This document shows positions 51,839-61,256 of a stretch of DNA of 64,000 nucleotides, in pieces. The position numbers and the translations under genes are program-made. The first letter of the stretch is position 1. Each line of letters opens with the position of its first letter. The DNA is from Paenarthrobacter nitroguajacolicus JCM 14115. Lineage in GTDB: Bacteria > Actinomycetota > Actinomycetes > Actinomycetales > Micrococcaceae. Location: contig BBFS01000004.1 of NCBI GenBank assembly GCA_001313365.1, forward strand, positions 62,001 to 126,000. The letters are read 5' to 3'. The notes beneath the pieces are model-generated. The model ran no database searches and was not told the DNA's origin. It saw only the letters and a list, made by a program, of their open reading frames with translations.

Positions 51839-52177
51839 TCACGGCCGTACTCCCGCGCGATTCCTGGTGGGCAGCCAGCCTCGACGACGGAGAATGTCGA
51901 GTGTCACTGAATCGAGTGCGATGCCTTTTGCGCGCGAAATTTGGAGCAAGACAGCTGCCACTCGGGCGAAGTCTTGGACGTTCGTTCGCTGGGCGCGCTT
52001 TAGGCGAAGGACTTCGTTATGCAGGAGACCGTTTCTGGTTTCCAGCTCTTCGTAGATGGCGTGGAGACGTTCGAGTTCCGAGGACTGAGATCGCAGCTCT
52101 GTAAGGAGGCGGTCTATGCGGTTGGCGCCGTTTCCAGTATCGCAATGTGTTCGCTGTTCGGAGGTCTGCTTGCTCAC
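51839..52177 (-). CDS. Relaxase accessory protein (coiled-coil, MobC/TraM-like position)
   Basis: 112-residue clean frame starting MSKQTSEQRTHCDTGNGANR. The central part IDRLLTELRSQSSELERLHA and IYEELETRNGLLHNEVLRLK is a coiled coil, followed by TNVQDFARVAAVLLQISRAK and DSVTLDILRRRGWLP, probably a short helix-turn-helix. Its stop overlaps a GTG/ATG start of the relaxase (TGA 51839-51841), so the two are coupled. Proteins in this position bind oriT and help the relaxase nick; the family is not identified by sequence. Confidence 0.6.
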   Translation of the reverse strand: MSKQTSEQRTHCDTGNGANRIDRLLTELRSQSSELERLHAIYEELETRNGLLHNEVLRLKRAQRTNVQDFARVAAVLLQISRAKGIALDSVTLDILRRRGWLPTRNRAGVRP

Positions 52178-52349
52178 ACCAGTTCATGTGGTTTGCAAGC
52201 ACAACCATCATGATTCCCTGGTCAGTTGGCCTTGGATGCCAGAGGTGTGATGGAAGGAGATGGTCGGTGGCGGTCAGACAGGCCTACTGGTGGCGACGCG
52301 GATGCCTGACTGTCAGCAACGTGGCTTTTGGACACAAGTGGCCAAGATG

Positions 52350-52461
52350 TTGCGCAAGCGGTTGGAGGTATCGGAAGCGTCGTAGTTCGCTGTCATCGCA
52401 CGAGAGGTCTTTCGCGGTGATTGAGCCAATAACGCGATTGCGCAGCAGCCTGTTGCGCAAT
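52350..52461. other. Candidate oriT region with three TTGCGCAA-type boxes
   Basis: The 552-base gap upstream of the relaxase operon holds no supported gene. It contains TTGCGCAA at 52350-52357 and an inverted repeat ATTGCGCA (52437-52444) / TGCGCAAT (52454-52461) with a 9-base loop, three versions of one palindromic box. Position directly upstream of the accessory and relaxase genes is where MobF-type elements carry oriT. Confidence 0.4.
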
Positions 52462-52651
52462 TGCCGAAGCACCCTTTCCGGGCAGCTCCTTTCGGGCGGG
52501 GCCGGCTGTCAGATATGAATCTAAGACTGTTCGGCAGATGCGTGTAGGAACTGCTTTGGGACCCTATTCTGACCGCCCTTGGCCACCCGCCTGACGTAAG
52601 GGTGGGGGTGTAGTTCCAACTGACATGTGGCATGTCTAGCGGCGAATGACC

Positions 52652-52684
52652 ATGCGCCCGGCTGGATGCTCCAGCCGGGCGCAT
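52652..52684. terminator. Perfect 15-bp hairpin after the catabolic minus-strand operon
   Basis: Arms ATGCGCCCGGCTGGA (52652-52666) and TCCAGCCGGGCGCAT (52670-52684), loop TGC. On the plus strand ATTTTT follows at 52693-52698. It lies 45 bases past the stop of the MFS gene on the minus strand, and can end transcription from both sides, separating the ICE from the catabolic cluster. Confidence 0.75.
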
Positions 52685-52729
52685 ATGTGGCCTCATTTTT
52701 GGCTACTTAGCCACCGGTTTTGAGGTGCC

Positions 52730-54061
52730 TCATGCTGGCGATGCAGGGACCAGGTTCTTTTCTTCGGATCGGGTCTTGTTGCCCGTTCGTGAGCGTTCAT
52801 CGGTTGGGCGGAAGGCCAGGGTAAGTAGTGCGGCAAGGCCGTAGCAGCCTGCGAAGAGCCAGACCATTCCTTCCTGTCCGAGTGAGTCGTACAACAGTGC
52901 GACTAGCAGGGGACCTACGGCGACTGAGGCGCCCATTCCTATGTTGTAGGCGGACATGACTGCGCCGGGGGGGTGGCCGGGTTCAAGACCTGCTGTCAGT
53001 GCGGAGAGGGGGGGAACGAAGCCTGCAAGTGCGATGCCGAAGCGATGCCGGCGAGGACCGCCAGAGGGTAGGAGCCGGTCCACACGGGGAGGTAATACAG
53101 TGCGAGCAGGCTTACGCCGCTGAATACTGCACCGAACCATCGGACTGTGTTGCGCCAGCCGATCCGGTCTCCGAGCATGCCGAAAATGACGTTGAAGGGG
53201 GGGATGTTGGCGGCATAGATGATCGTTGTGAGGAGCAGCCAGCCGCTAAGGCCGAAGTTGAACCGGTCGGCAAAAAGGACCGGGAAGAAGACGAACGAGC
53301 CGTACTGCGGGGGGGCAGTGTTAAGCATCCTGATGACTGATGCGCACAGCACCTTCGGACGTCGGGCCATGAGTTTCAGCCCGAGACTGAGCGTGCCAAA
53401 GGCCTTGTCGCCGGAGCGGACCAATGGCCGGCTTCCGGTCTTCTCGCGGAGCCCGAGCAGGGCGACAAGCGAACCTGCAACCACAAGGCCTAGGGAAAGC
53501 CAGAGGGTGTTGAGGGGGCCGAGCACGGGGATTGATCCGTTTGCGATCAGTGCGCCGAGAGTGGGAAGCCGGCGGTGAAGGAGACGTAGAACCAGCCGAT
53601 TGCGGTGGCCAGGCGGGCGCGGTCGGCAACCGCTGCAATCCATACGAGGAAACCGAAGGCAAACAGGGGGGTATCCCATGCCTCGGGCGGCGTAGGCGAG
53701 GAAGATGACGGTTTCGTTGTTCACTGCCACGCCGAAGGCCAGGAAGATGACTTCGAAAACTATCCAGCCGGTGGCGCCGATCAGCATGACGCGTTGGGCA
53801 AAGGTCCGAGAACGCGGCGGCGAGCCAGGATGAGACGGCGACGACGATTCCGTAGACGGTCACCAGGAGGCCCACGCGCTGCACGTCCATGCCGTTGTGG
53901 TCCTGGAGGAACGGGGGGGTGAGATAGTTCGATTCGACGCCGTCCCCCCCGATCATGAACAGGAGGACGCCGAGGTAGCCGAGGATCAGGGGGGGTTTGG
54001 GGGGGATGCCCAGGCGCTCCCAGAGAGGGTGCGCCGCTTTGGCGGCAGTGGAAACGGACAC
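52730..54061 (-). CDS. MFS polyol permease (RbtT/DalT/CsbX-like)
   Basis: Twelve-helix major facilitator of about 440 residues. GTG 54061 follows AAGGAAAAAC: VSVSTAAKAAHPLWERLG, then LILGYLGVLLFMIGDGVESN, LTPFLQDHNGMDVQRVGLLV, TVYGIVVAVSSWLAAAFSDL, YAARGMGYPLFAFGFLVWIA, GFPTLGALIANGSIPVLGP, LNTLWLSLGLVVAGSLVALL, and after the central loop NTAPQYGSFVFFPVLFADRF, NIPFNVIFGMLGDRIGWRNT, ALTAGLEPGHPGAVMSAYNI. This run of motifs fits the ribitol/arabinitol-type permeases. Breaks at 53013, 53040, 53200, 53310, 53565, 53668, 53800, 53920, 53950 and 53990. Downstream of the kinase gene in one operon. Confidence 0.82.
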
Positions 54062-54154
54062 GTTTTTCCTTCGGGGTGGGAGCAGGCGTGCGAGGTGAAG
54101 GCCTCCTGCGGGCACGCCTGGCTTGTTTCGGGTTTGGGTGATTGCGTCTTGCGG

Positions 54155-55684
54155 TCAGCGGGGGGGACCGCGTCCAGTGCCTTGTACACCGGTGCGAGGG
54201 TTTCGTAGAGGTTCTGGTAAACCTTCCACAGCTGCGCGTATTTTGCTTCGGCGGCTGGATTCGGACGTACGGTGTCACCTCGTCGGGACATGGCGGCCGC
54301 AGCTGCAGGCAGGTCGGCATGGATTCCCACGGCCACTGCAGCGAACATGGCGGCGCCCAGCGCTGTCGTCTCCGGCGCCTTGCACAGGATGAGCTCTCTG
54401 CCGAGGACGTCGGCGACAATCTGTGCCAGATGGGGGGGCTTCTGGAACCGCCTCCGGTGACGAGGAGTTCGGTGGGTTTGTCCGCTACCGCGCGGGTGAG
54501 TCCTTCCACCTGCAGCTTCACCTCGAAGGCGACGCCTTCGAGGATGGCCCTGTAGAAGTGGGCCTTGGTGTGGGTTCCGGTCCAGCCGATGACCGCACCC
54601 CCCGGGCTGCGCTGTCCCAGTATGGGGGTTTGGGCGCCGTGCCAGTACGGAAGGGCGAGGAGCCCCCCCTCGGCTCCCGGGCCGATGTCGGTGAGGGCGG
54701 CTTCCAGATCGGCGATCTGTTCAGAGGCCGGTGTGCCGGACCCGAAGCTGTCCAGGAACCAATTGATCAGGTAAGTTCCGGATGACAGAAAGGCTTCCAG
54801 CAGGTACCCGTTGCCGCTGGCGGCTACGACAGTCCTGTAGTCACGGTCCCAGACGTAGTCCTCTGAGATGGTGCCGCATACCTCTGCGGTGCCCATGTTC
54901 AGGTAGACGCTTCCCGGTGCGATGACACCTGCTCCGACGGCGGCGCATTGTCCGTCTCCTGCGGCCGCGATGACCGGGAGCCCTGCGGGCAGTCCAAGTT
55001 CAGCGGCGACCTCATCGGTAACCAGACCAATGGCAGCGCCGGGGGGGTCGACGATGCGGGGGGGCAGCTTGTCGATCGGCACGCCAACTGTGGTGCACAA
55101 CTCCCGGGACCAGGTGCCGAGCACCATGTCCATCATGCCGGTGCAGTCAGCACTTGCCCGGCTGGAGGCCCACTGACCGGTCAGGCGCAGGTTCAGGTAC
55201 GCGGAGACATCGCCGATCCTGTCTGCGGAGTCCAGGGTCACCGGTTCGTGGCGGCGCAGCAGGCCAGCTTGTAGAAGCTGGGCGTGGTGTCGGTTGGCCG
55301 GCCGGAAATCGCGTGGACCCGGTCGTTGCCCAGGTCGCGGACCTCGTTCTTTGCCCGGGAGTCCATCCAGACCATGGCCGGCCGGATCGGCTGTTCACCG
55401 CTCAGGCAGACAAAGGTCTCACGCTGGCAGGTAATGGCTAGCGCACGGATTCTCGTGGAGCCCAGGACGGCAGTTACAGCTTGATCGCCTGTTCCGTAGC
55501 CTGCCACCATTCTTCGGCGGATTGTTCGTATTCGCCCGGTGCCGGGTTACTGAGTGTTAGGTAGCCACGTCCCGTGGCGACGGTGTTGCCTTGCGCATCA
55601 ACTGCGACCGCCTTGCTGGCTGTCGTGGAGCAGTCAATCGCGATGACCACCTCGTGCTGTTCGGCGGTGGTTGGGGGGGAGCAT
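54155..55684 (-). CDS. FGGY-family carbohydrate kinase (xylulokinase-like)
   Basis: Sugar kinase of about 505 residues. N-terminal ATPase core HEVVIAIDCSTTASKAVAVD (phosphate-binding loop), GEYEQSAEEWWQATEQAI, TCQRETFVCLSGEQPIRPAM and VWMDSRAKNEVRDLG; second half DRIGDVSAYLNLRLTGQWAS, GLPVIAAAGDGQCAAVGAGV, SVYLNMGTAEVCGTISEDYV, LILEGVAFEVK-type AILEGVAFEVKLQVEGLTRA and LLVTGGGSRSP. Substrate not readable: xylulose-, ribulose- and fuculose-type kinases share these motifs. Start near 55684 is uncertain because of the G7 at 55673-55679. Breaks also near 55470, 55250, 54435, and 54166, where one of the possible frames gives a stop at 54155 and clears the MFS gene. Confidence 0.8.
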
Positions 55685-55744
55685 GTGGAGCCTCGCCTTC
55701 GAATGCATGTCGCTCTCGCGAAAGTAGTGACTAACATCATGACT

Positions 55745-55790
55745 CCAACAAACTTAACAAGTCAACTGTTGTTTTTGTTATGTTTTTGAG
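55745..55790. promoter_or_regulatory. Divergent control region between kinase and DeoR genes
   Basis: A T/A-rich stretch, with AACAAA at 55747-55752 and TTGTTTTTGTTATGTTTTTG at 55769-55788, forms loose inverted and direct AACAA/TTGTT repeats. It sits between the divergent kinase and regulator genes in an otherwise GC-rich cluster. DeoR-type repressors commonly bind such repeats, so this is the best operator candidate. Confidence 0.45.
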
Positions 55791-55827
55791 GTTAGTCTGT
55801 TTCCACGAGATTCAACGAGGAGTTGAG

Positions 55828-56681
55828 ATGGGACCTGATATTCCGAGCCGGCGCCGCGAACAGATAGCCCTGTACGTGCGGGAGTCCGGGGGGGCTGTAC
55901 GCAACGAAGAACTGGCCGAACGGTTTGGCGTTAGCCTGATGACCATTCACCGCGACCTGGATGCTCTGTCCGCTGAGGGGGGTGGCTGGAGAAGACCCGG
56001 GGGGGCGCGCCCGTGCCGGTGGCCTGCGTCTTCATGAGCGCAACGTGGCTCTGCGGTACCGCCAGAACACGGCACAAAAACGGGCGATTGCCAGGGGCGT
56101 AATGGCTTACCTGCGTCCGGGCATGACGATCGCGATGGAGGATTCCACCACGACGGCTGCTCTGCTGCCGTATTTCGGCAGCCTTCACCCGATGACGCTC
56201 ATCACGAATTTCCTGCCGGCCATCAACGCAGCAGCCGCTGACCCCGACATCGACCTCGTGTCCCTGGGCGGCCAGTATGACCGGAATCTGGACTCGTTCG
56301 ACGGCCCGGCGGTCATTGACCAGCTCGCCCTCCTGAACGCGGACGTGTCCATCCTCTCCGCTGCCTCCGTGCACAAGGATGGCTGCTGCATCCCTCGCCC
56401 GATACGGCCCGGCGCAAGAAGATGCTGTCGGAAATCGGCGAGACCCGGATCCTGATGATCGATTCCTCGAAGTTCGACCAGCGCGCGTCATACCGCGTCG
56501 TTCCATCGACAACTTTGACGTCGTTGTCACCGACAGCGGCATCTCGGAAGCTCACCTGGAAGAACTTCGGCAGCTTTCCCCCCCGGAAGTCAACGTCGTT
56601 GACGTTCTTCCAGAGGACATTACGGCCCCCCCACCTTTGCTGGGGCTTCCCAACACCTATTCCGTCAGTCAGGAGAACTAA
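55828..56681 (+). CDS. DeoR/GlpR-family transcriptional repressor
   Basis: About 280 residues. ATG 55828 has GAGGAG (55816-55821). N-terminal helix-turn-helix RREQIALYVRESGGAVRNEE, LAERFGVSLMTIHRDLDALS (DeoR signature with recognition helix SLMTIHRDL), then a basic RGGARAGGLRLHERN hinge. The C-terminal sugar-phosphate-sensing domain has MTIAMEDSTTTAALLPYFGS (the D-S-T-T pocket), LITNFLPAINAAA and LMIDSSKFDQRA, the family anti-sigma-like fold. Breaks at 55977, 55998, 56393, 56490 and 56578-56590. Likely represses both the kinase-MFS operon and its own operon; the inducer is probably a phosphorylated sugar made by the kinase. Confidence 0.85.
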
Positions 56682-56685
56682 CACC

Positions 56686-57758
56686 ATGAACACCATGCGC
56701 GCGGCAATCTTTCGCGGCCCAGGGAAACTCGCGATCGAGGAAATCGAGCGCCCCCACACCCGGCCCGGGCGAAATCTCGGTCAACGTCCACGCCGCAGCC
56801 ACCTGTGGAACAGACCTCAAGTCCTACCGCCGGGGGGGCCACCCCAAGCTCTTCCCGGTCCTCCCGGCCCGATTCGGCCATGAGTTCGCCGGGGGGGTTG
56901 TGGAAGCCGTCGGCACTGGCGTCGAAGGCTTTGAAGTCGGCCAGCGAGTCGTCGCCGCCAACACGGCACCGTGCGGGCGCTGCTGGGCCTGCACGAAGCA
57001 GCGCCCCCCCAGCCTGTGTGAAAACCTTGAGTTCCTCAACGGTGCCTTCGCTGAGCAGGTGGTCATTCCCGCGGCAATCGTTGCACGGAACACGTTCCAC
57101 CTTCCCGATTCGGTAAGCTTCGCCTCCGCTGCCCCCCCCTTGGAGCCCCTCGCCACCGTCGTCCACGGCATGGCTGAAACCGGAATGCAGCTCGGAGACA
57201 CGATCGTCGTCAACGGCTGCGGGCCCATCGGGCTTATGTTCATCAAGCTTTCCCGCTTGCGGGGAGCAAACGTGATCGCCACCGACCGTTCCGCTGTGCG
57301 CCTGCAACAGGCCAAGGAAGCCGGTGCCGGCCAGGTCCTGGACCTCACGGATCTCGCCACCACCGCTGACCGTTCGGCTGCCGTCCGCGAGCTCACCGAC
57401 GGCAAGCGAGGAGTCGACGTCGCCATCGAGGCCGTCGGGCTTCCCGAAGTCTGGGAGCAGACGGTGGAATGCCTGCGCCCGGGCGGCACAGCCGTCCTGT
57501 TCGGCGGCCCGAAAGCCGGCTCCCGCTTCTCCGTGGACGCCGTGGCGATGCACTACAGCGAGTACACGCTCAAGGGCGTCTTCCACCACACGCCTGAATA
57601 CACAAAGGTCGCCCTTGACCTGCTCAGCTCCGGGGGACCTTGACGGTGAAACGCTCATCTCCGAGACGCGACCGCTCGAAGCCCTCGTCGAAAGCCTCGA
57701 AGACATGGCCCAGGGTAAGGGTGCCAAGTACCTCCTCGACCCGGCGCTGACAGCATGA
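56686..57758 (+). CDS. Zinc-dependent medium-chain alcohol dehydrogenase
   Basis: About 350 residues. ATG 56686 follows AGGAG (56671-56675). Catalytic-zinc site: VHAAATCGTDLKSYRRGHP and ARFGHEFAGVVEAVGTG. Structural-zinc cysteines: NTAPCGRCWACTKQRPSLCE (four Cys), then FAEQVVIPAAIVARN. Rossmann fold GDTIVVNGCGPIGLMFIKLS, and ANVIATDRSAVRLQQAKEAG with an Asp at the end of strand 2, which points to NAD. It is similar to threonine/sorbitol-type dehydrogenases and would oxidise a polyol to a ketose in this cluster. Breaks at about 56752, 56772, 56832 (G7), 56892 (G7), 57004, 57135 and 57636. Four-base overlap with the aldolase. Confidence 0.85.
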
Positions 57759-58420
57759 GCAATGTAATGCTGGCCGAAGAGCGCCAATCCGTAGTAGACC
57801 TTGCCCAACGCATGGTTCGCGACCGGCTCGTGGTCGGAACGTCGGGGGAACATCTCCCGCCGGGTCGGGGACCACGTTCTGCTTACCCCCCCAGCGGAAC
57901 CGATTACGACACCATGACCGCCGAAGACATTGTCGTAGTCACCCTGGACGGCGATAGGGTCGACGGGCGCCTCAACCCCCCCACCGTTGAAATGCCCCTG
58001 CACCTGATGTGCTACGCACGTCACGACGCGAAAGCGGTCGTGCACACCCACTCCACTGCGGCGACGGCCCTTTCACTGCTGCAGGACGAGGTCCCGCCGG
58101 TGCATTACCAGCTGGCGATGTTCGGAGGGTCCGTTGCGGTTGCCCCGTACGCGACCTACGGCACCGAAGCGCTGGTGAACAACGTGTCCAACGCGCTGAG
58201 CGAAAGCACGGGTGCGGTCATGAAGCACCACGGGACCATCTGCATCGGGGAGAACCTCCAGAAGCCTACGACCGCGCCCGCCAGCTCGAATGGTTGTGCG
58301 ACGTCTGGCTCAGAGCCCGGAGCGTCGGGGGAACCGGCGCTTCTCCCGGCAGATGAGATGGAGCGGGTCGTTGCCGGCTTCCTCAGCTACGGGAAGCAAC
58401 CCACCGGCACCCAGGCCTAG
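57755..58420 (+). CDS. Class II aldolase/epimerase (fuculose-phosphate aldolase/AraD type)
   Basis: About 220 residues: MSNVMLAEERQSVVDLAQRM, LVVGTSGNISRRVGDHVLLT (out of frame in the raw data), PSGTDYDTMTAEDIVVVTLD, EMPLHLMCYARHDAKAVVHT with the zinc ligands H-S/T-H in VVHTHSTAATAL, MFGGSVAVAPYATYGTEALV and VMKHHGTICIGENLQKAYDR with the third zinc histidine. Cleaves a sugar-1-phosphate to DHAP and an aldehyde, or epimerises a pentulose phosphate; the sequence cannot separate the two. Breaks near 57847, 57888 (C7), 58260, 58290 and 58330. The hairpin at 58433 follows. Confidence 0.8.
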   Translation: MSNVMLAEERQSVVDLAQRMVRDRLVVGTSGEHLPPGRGPRSAYPPSGTDYDTMTAEDIVVVTLDGDRVDGRLNPPTVEMPLHLMCYARHDAKAVVHTHSTAATALSLLQDEVPPVHYQLAMFGGSVAVAPYATYGTEALVNNVSNALSESTGAVMKHHGTICIGENLQKPTTAPASSNGCATSGSEPGASGEPALLPADEMERVVAGFLSYGKQPTGTQA

Positions 58421-58432
58421 CACAAAGAACTC

Positions 58433-58473
58433 CCGCTGGGGGGGCAGGCCGCAAGGGCATGCCCCCCCAGCGG
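58433..58473 (+). terminator. Hairpin between the aldolase gene and the ABC importer
   Basis: Arms at 58433-58446 and 58460-58473 are perfect reverse complements over 14 bases (both with a run of seven), loop of 13 bases, no T tract. It stands 13 bases after the aldolase stop and 133 before the ABC ATPase start, so it may attenuate transcription or protect the upstream mRNA. Both arms have equal run length, unlike the hairpins at 3102 and 62345. Confidence 0.6.
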
Positions 58474-58605
58474 AGAGAACGCTCCACGAGCACCCTCTCC
58501 CTTCAACGAGGAGGCCTATCCGGCCCCCCCTCCATCCGGACCACCGGAAATCACTGTGAAATGGATCAGCTCCGGGCGATGGCGCTTGGAGCGGAAAGAA
58601 CCAAG

Positions 58606-60183
58606 ATGACCAGCCCAACGACGAGTCACAGGTCAGATGAGGCCCCCGAGGCAGGCCTGAGCAGCCCCGTAAGCCTCGAGTGCCTCAACATCAAGAAGTC
58701 CTTCGGCGGCGTGCCCGTGCTGAAGGACGTGTCCCTGCAGCTCTTTCCCGGAACCATCACCGCCCTTACCGGCGAAAACGGTGCCGGCAAATCGACGCTG
58801 ATGAAAATCGCATCGGGACAGTACCGCCCTGACGCCGGAAGTGTCCTCGTCCAGGGACAGGACCTTCCCGCCGGCAACGCCCAGGCCTCTCACAGGCTGG
58901 GCGTGAGCATCGTCCCCCCCCAGGAGCTGGCGTCCGTCATGGATCTCAGCGTCTACGAAAACATCTTCATCGGTCGTGAAATCAGGGGGACCGTTCGGTC
59001 TCCAGCGCAAGAAGATGATCGAGGAGGCCCGAAAGAACCTGGAAGTGTTCGGCCTCGATATCGATCCGGCCACCAGGATGGGCAGCCTGCCGGTCGGCCT
59101 CCGGCAGATCATCGAGATCATCAAGGCCACCAACACCGGCGCCAGAACCATCCTGCTCGATGAACCCTCCAGCGCCATCGCTGAACGCGAAGTCGAACGA
59201 CTGATCTCGGTGATGCGCCATCTGCGCGACCGCGGGGGGGTGGCGCTGCTCTTCACCACCCACAAGATGGAGGAAATCCGCGCGGTGGCCGACCGGGTAA
59301 TCGTCCTCCGCGACGGCGGCCTGGTCCTGGACAAACCCCCCCTGGCCGAGCTCAGCGACGACGACATCGTCACGGCCATGATCGGCCGCGAACTCGAAGA
59401 CCTGTTTCCCGAACGCAACACCCCCCCGGCTGAGGAAACCGTGCTGGAGGTCGACGGCCTGTACGTCAATGGAGCAGGGGGTCCGGTGTCGGTTTCAGTC
59501 CGTCGCGGCGAAATCGTCGGTCTGGCCGGACTCGTTGGAGCAGGACGGACCGAACTGCTCGAAACCATCTTCGGCATGCGCCGCACGATGGGTGGCGAGG
59601 TCCGGGTCCTAGGCAAATCCGTCAAAAAGCACTCTCCCTCGGCTGCGATCGATGCAAGGATCGCCATCGTCCCCGAAGACCGGAAGGGGTCCGGGGCGAT
59701 CCTGTCGATGGACGTCCTGGACAACGGAAGCCTGCCCCCCCGGCTTTCCCACTACTCCACAGCGGGGGGGTTCTTGAAGCAGGGCGCCCGCCGCGCGGCA
59801 GTACAAAAGGCAACCGACTCGGTGCGGCTGCGCAGCCGGGGCCTGGGCCAGCCGATGGAAACCCTCTCCGGCGGCAATCAACAAAAAGTCGTCCTGGCAC
59901 GCTGGCTCACCGGTCCCGTCGACGTCCTGCTCCTGGATGAGCCCACCAGAGGAGTCGATGTCGGAGCCCGCAGCGAGATCTACCGCATCATCGTAGAGCT
60001 CGCCTCCCAAGGCATGGCCGTCCTGATGGCCTCCAGCGACATGCCCGAAGTACTCAGCCTGTCCCACCGCGCCTCGTCATGCGGGGCGGGGGGGAAGTAG
60101 CCGGCGAACTCAGCCGTGAAGACCTTGACCGATCCGACGTGCAGGAAAAGATTTTCCGGCTCGCCAGCGGCCTGACCCAGTAA
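58606..60183 (+). CDS. Sugar ABC importer ATPase, two-domain (CUT2/RbsA-like)
   Basis: About 515 residues with two ABC domains. First: LECLNIKKSFGGVPVLKDVS, Walker A LTGENGAGKSTLMKIASGQY, GVSIVPQELASVMDLSVYEN, and Walker B RTILLDEPSSAIAEREVERL. Second: EIVGLAGLVGAGRTELLETI, the degenerate Walker A usual for CUT2; IVPEDRKGSGAILSMDV; signature METLSGGNQQKVVLARWL; and LLLDEPTRGVDVGARSEIYR. Start is uncertain between ATG 58561 and ATG 58606; the latter has GGAAAG before it. Breaks at 58914 (C7), 58985, 59235 (G7), 59334, 59421 (C7), 59736, 59765 (G7) and 60078-60090. Energises uptake with the next two genes. Confidence 0.9.
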
Positions 60184-60203
60184 ATCCCCAGAGGAAAACA
60201 ACG

Positions 60204-61205
60204 ATGTCGACCACCACTACAGCTCCAGCCCCAGCTAATCCAACCACCCAGCGCTTCTCGCGTGAATGGTTCCAAAACCTAGCCATCCGCTACGCGATGG
60301 TCATCGTCATGCTGCTCGTGATCGCCTTTTTCCTCTACCGCAGTGCGCGGTTCGGCACGGTCGATAACGTCACAACGATCCTCATCGCGGCAGCTCCATT
60401 CGCTCTGATCGCCTTGGGACAAACGCTCGTCATCCTCACCGGCGGCATCGACTTGTCCGTAGGCAGCGTCATCGCCGTCAGCGCCATGTCCGGCGCCCTG
60501 TTCGCCAAGTCCTTCCCGGACCAGGTCTGGCTCTCCGTCCTCGTCGCAGTACTCGTCGCTCATAGCCGGCAGCATCAACGGTGCCGTCATCTCACTGATC
60601 AACGTCCCACCCTTCATCGCCACACTGGGAATGCTGACCCTGGCCTCCGGACTGGCCTTCGTCGTCGGTAACGGCGCCCCCATCAACGGACTTCCGACAG
60701 CCTTCGGTCAAGTCGCCAACACCCAGATCCTGGGCCTGACCATCCCCCGTTCTGCTCATGATCCTGGGCATCGTGGGTTTCGGGCTGATGATGCGCCGCA
60801 CCACCTACGGCCTGAGAATCTACGCCGTGGGCGGCAACAGGCTCGCCTCCGAGATCGCCGGCGTGAAAACCGGGCGCGTTCTCTTCAGCGTCTACGCCAT
60901 CAGCGGCGCCTGGCCGGCCTCTCCGGAATCATGCTCTCATCCCGCGTCATCAGCGGCTCACCGACCCTGGGCCAGGCTACGAACTGGACGCCATCGCCGC
61001 CGTCGTCATCGGCGGGGGGGCAAGCCTCATGGGCGGACGCGGCACCATCTGGGGGCACAGTCCTGGGCCTCCTGCTCATCCAGACCCTCAACAACGGCCT
61101 GGACATCCTCACCGTCCCCCCCGCTACTGGCAGGACGTCATCAAAGGCGTGCTCATCGTCACCGCAGTCGCGATCGACGTATGGGCCAGCAAACGCCGAA
61201 CCTGA
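60204..61205 (+). CDS. Sugar ABC importer permease (CUT2/RbsC-like)
   Basis: About 333 residues with 8-10 hydrophobic helices: YAMVIVMLLVIAFFLYRSAR, ILIAAAPFALIALGQTLVIL, TGGIDLSVGSVIAVSAMSGA (a family landmark), INVPPFIATLGMLTLASGLA, ILGIVGFGLMMRRTTYGLRI, YAVGGNRLASEIAGVKTGRV (the cytoplasmic loop contacting the ATPase), YELDAIAAVVIGGASLMGGR, and WGTVLGLLLIQTLNNGLDIL. ATG 60204 follows AGAGGAAAAC. Breaks at 60556, 60750, 60913, 60980, 61014 (G7), 61050 and 61117 (C7); ends at TGA 61203-61205. Confidence 0.9.
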
Positions 61206-61256
61206 CCACACCGCTACACCACCACCAACAGGCAAGCCATAAGGAGAAACCAATCA

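Larger units (their letters stand above)
22387..52729. mobile_element. Integrative and conjugative element at tRNA-Leu (left end defined, right end not)
   Basis: The block carries a tyrosine integrase and excisionase-like gene beside a tRNA, a mating-channel gene set (SLT-NlpC/P60 hydrolase, VirB6-, PrgI-, VirB4- and VirD4-like proteins), SSB and ArdC-like genes, and a MobF relaxase. Together these are the parts list of a Gram-positive ICE using single-strand transfer. I looked for a repeat of the tRNA 3' end (TTCGAGTCCCACCTCGG) in the gaps and in the right flank and saw none. The right border given here is only the last gap before unrelated catabolic genes; the element may extend beyond it. 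Confidence 0.8.

Noticed and set aside
22387..52729. Prophage
   Set aside because: No capsid, portal, terminase or tail genes; integrase is accompanied by a relaxase and T4SS genes instead.
56678..58051. Minus-strand frame of 457 codons opposite the dehydrogenase and aldolase
   Set aside because: Antisense of two recognisable enzymes; composition is typical of a shadow frame (Gly/Val/Asp-rich), with no motif.
58633..59724. Minus-strand frame of 363 codons opposite the ABC ATPase
   Set aside because: Ser/Arg/Thr-rich shadow of a two-domain ATPase with clear Walker motifs on the plus strand.
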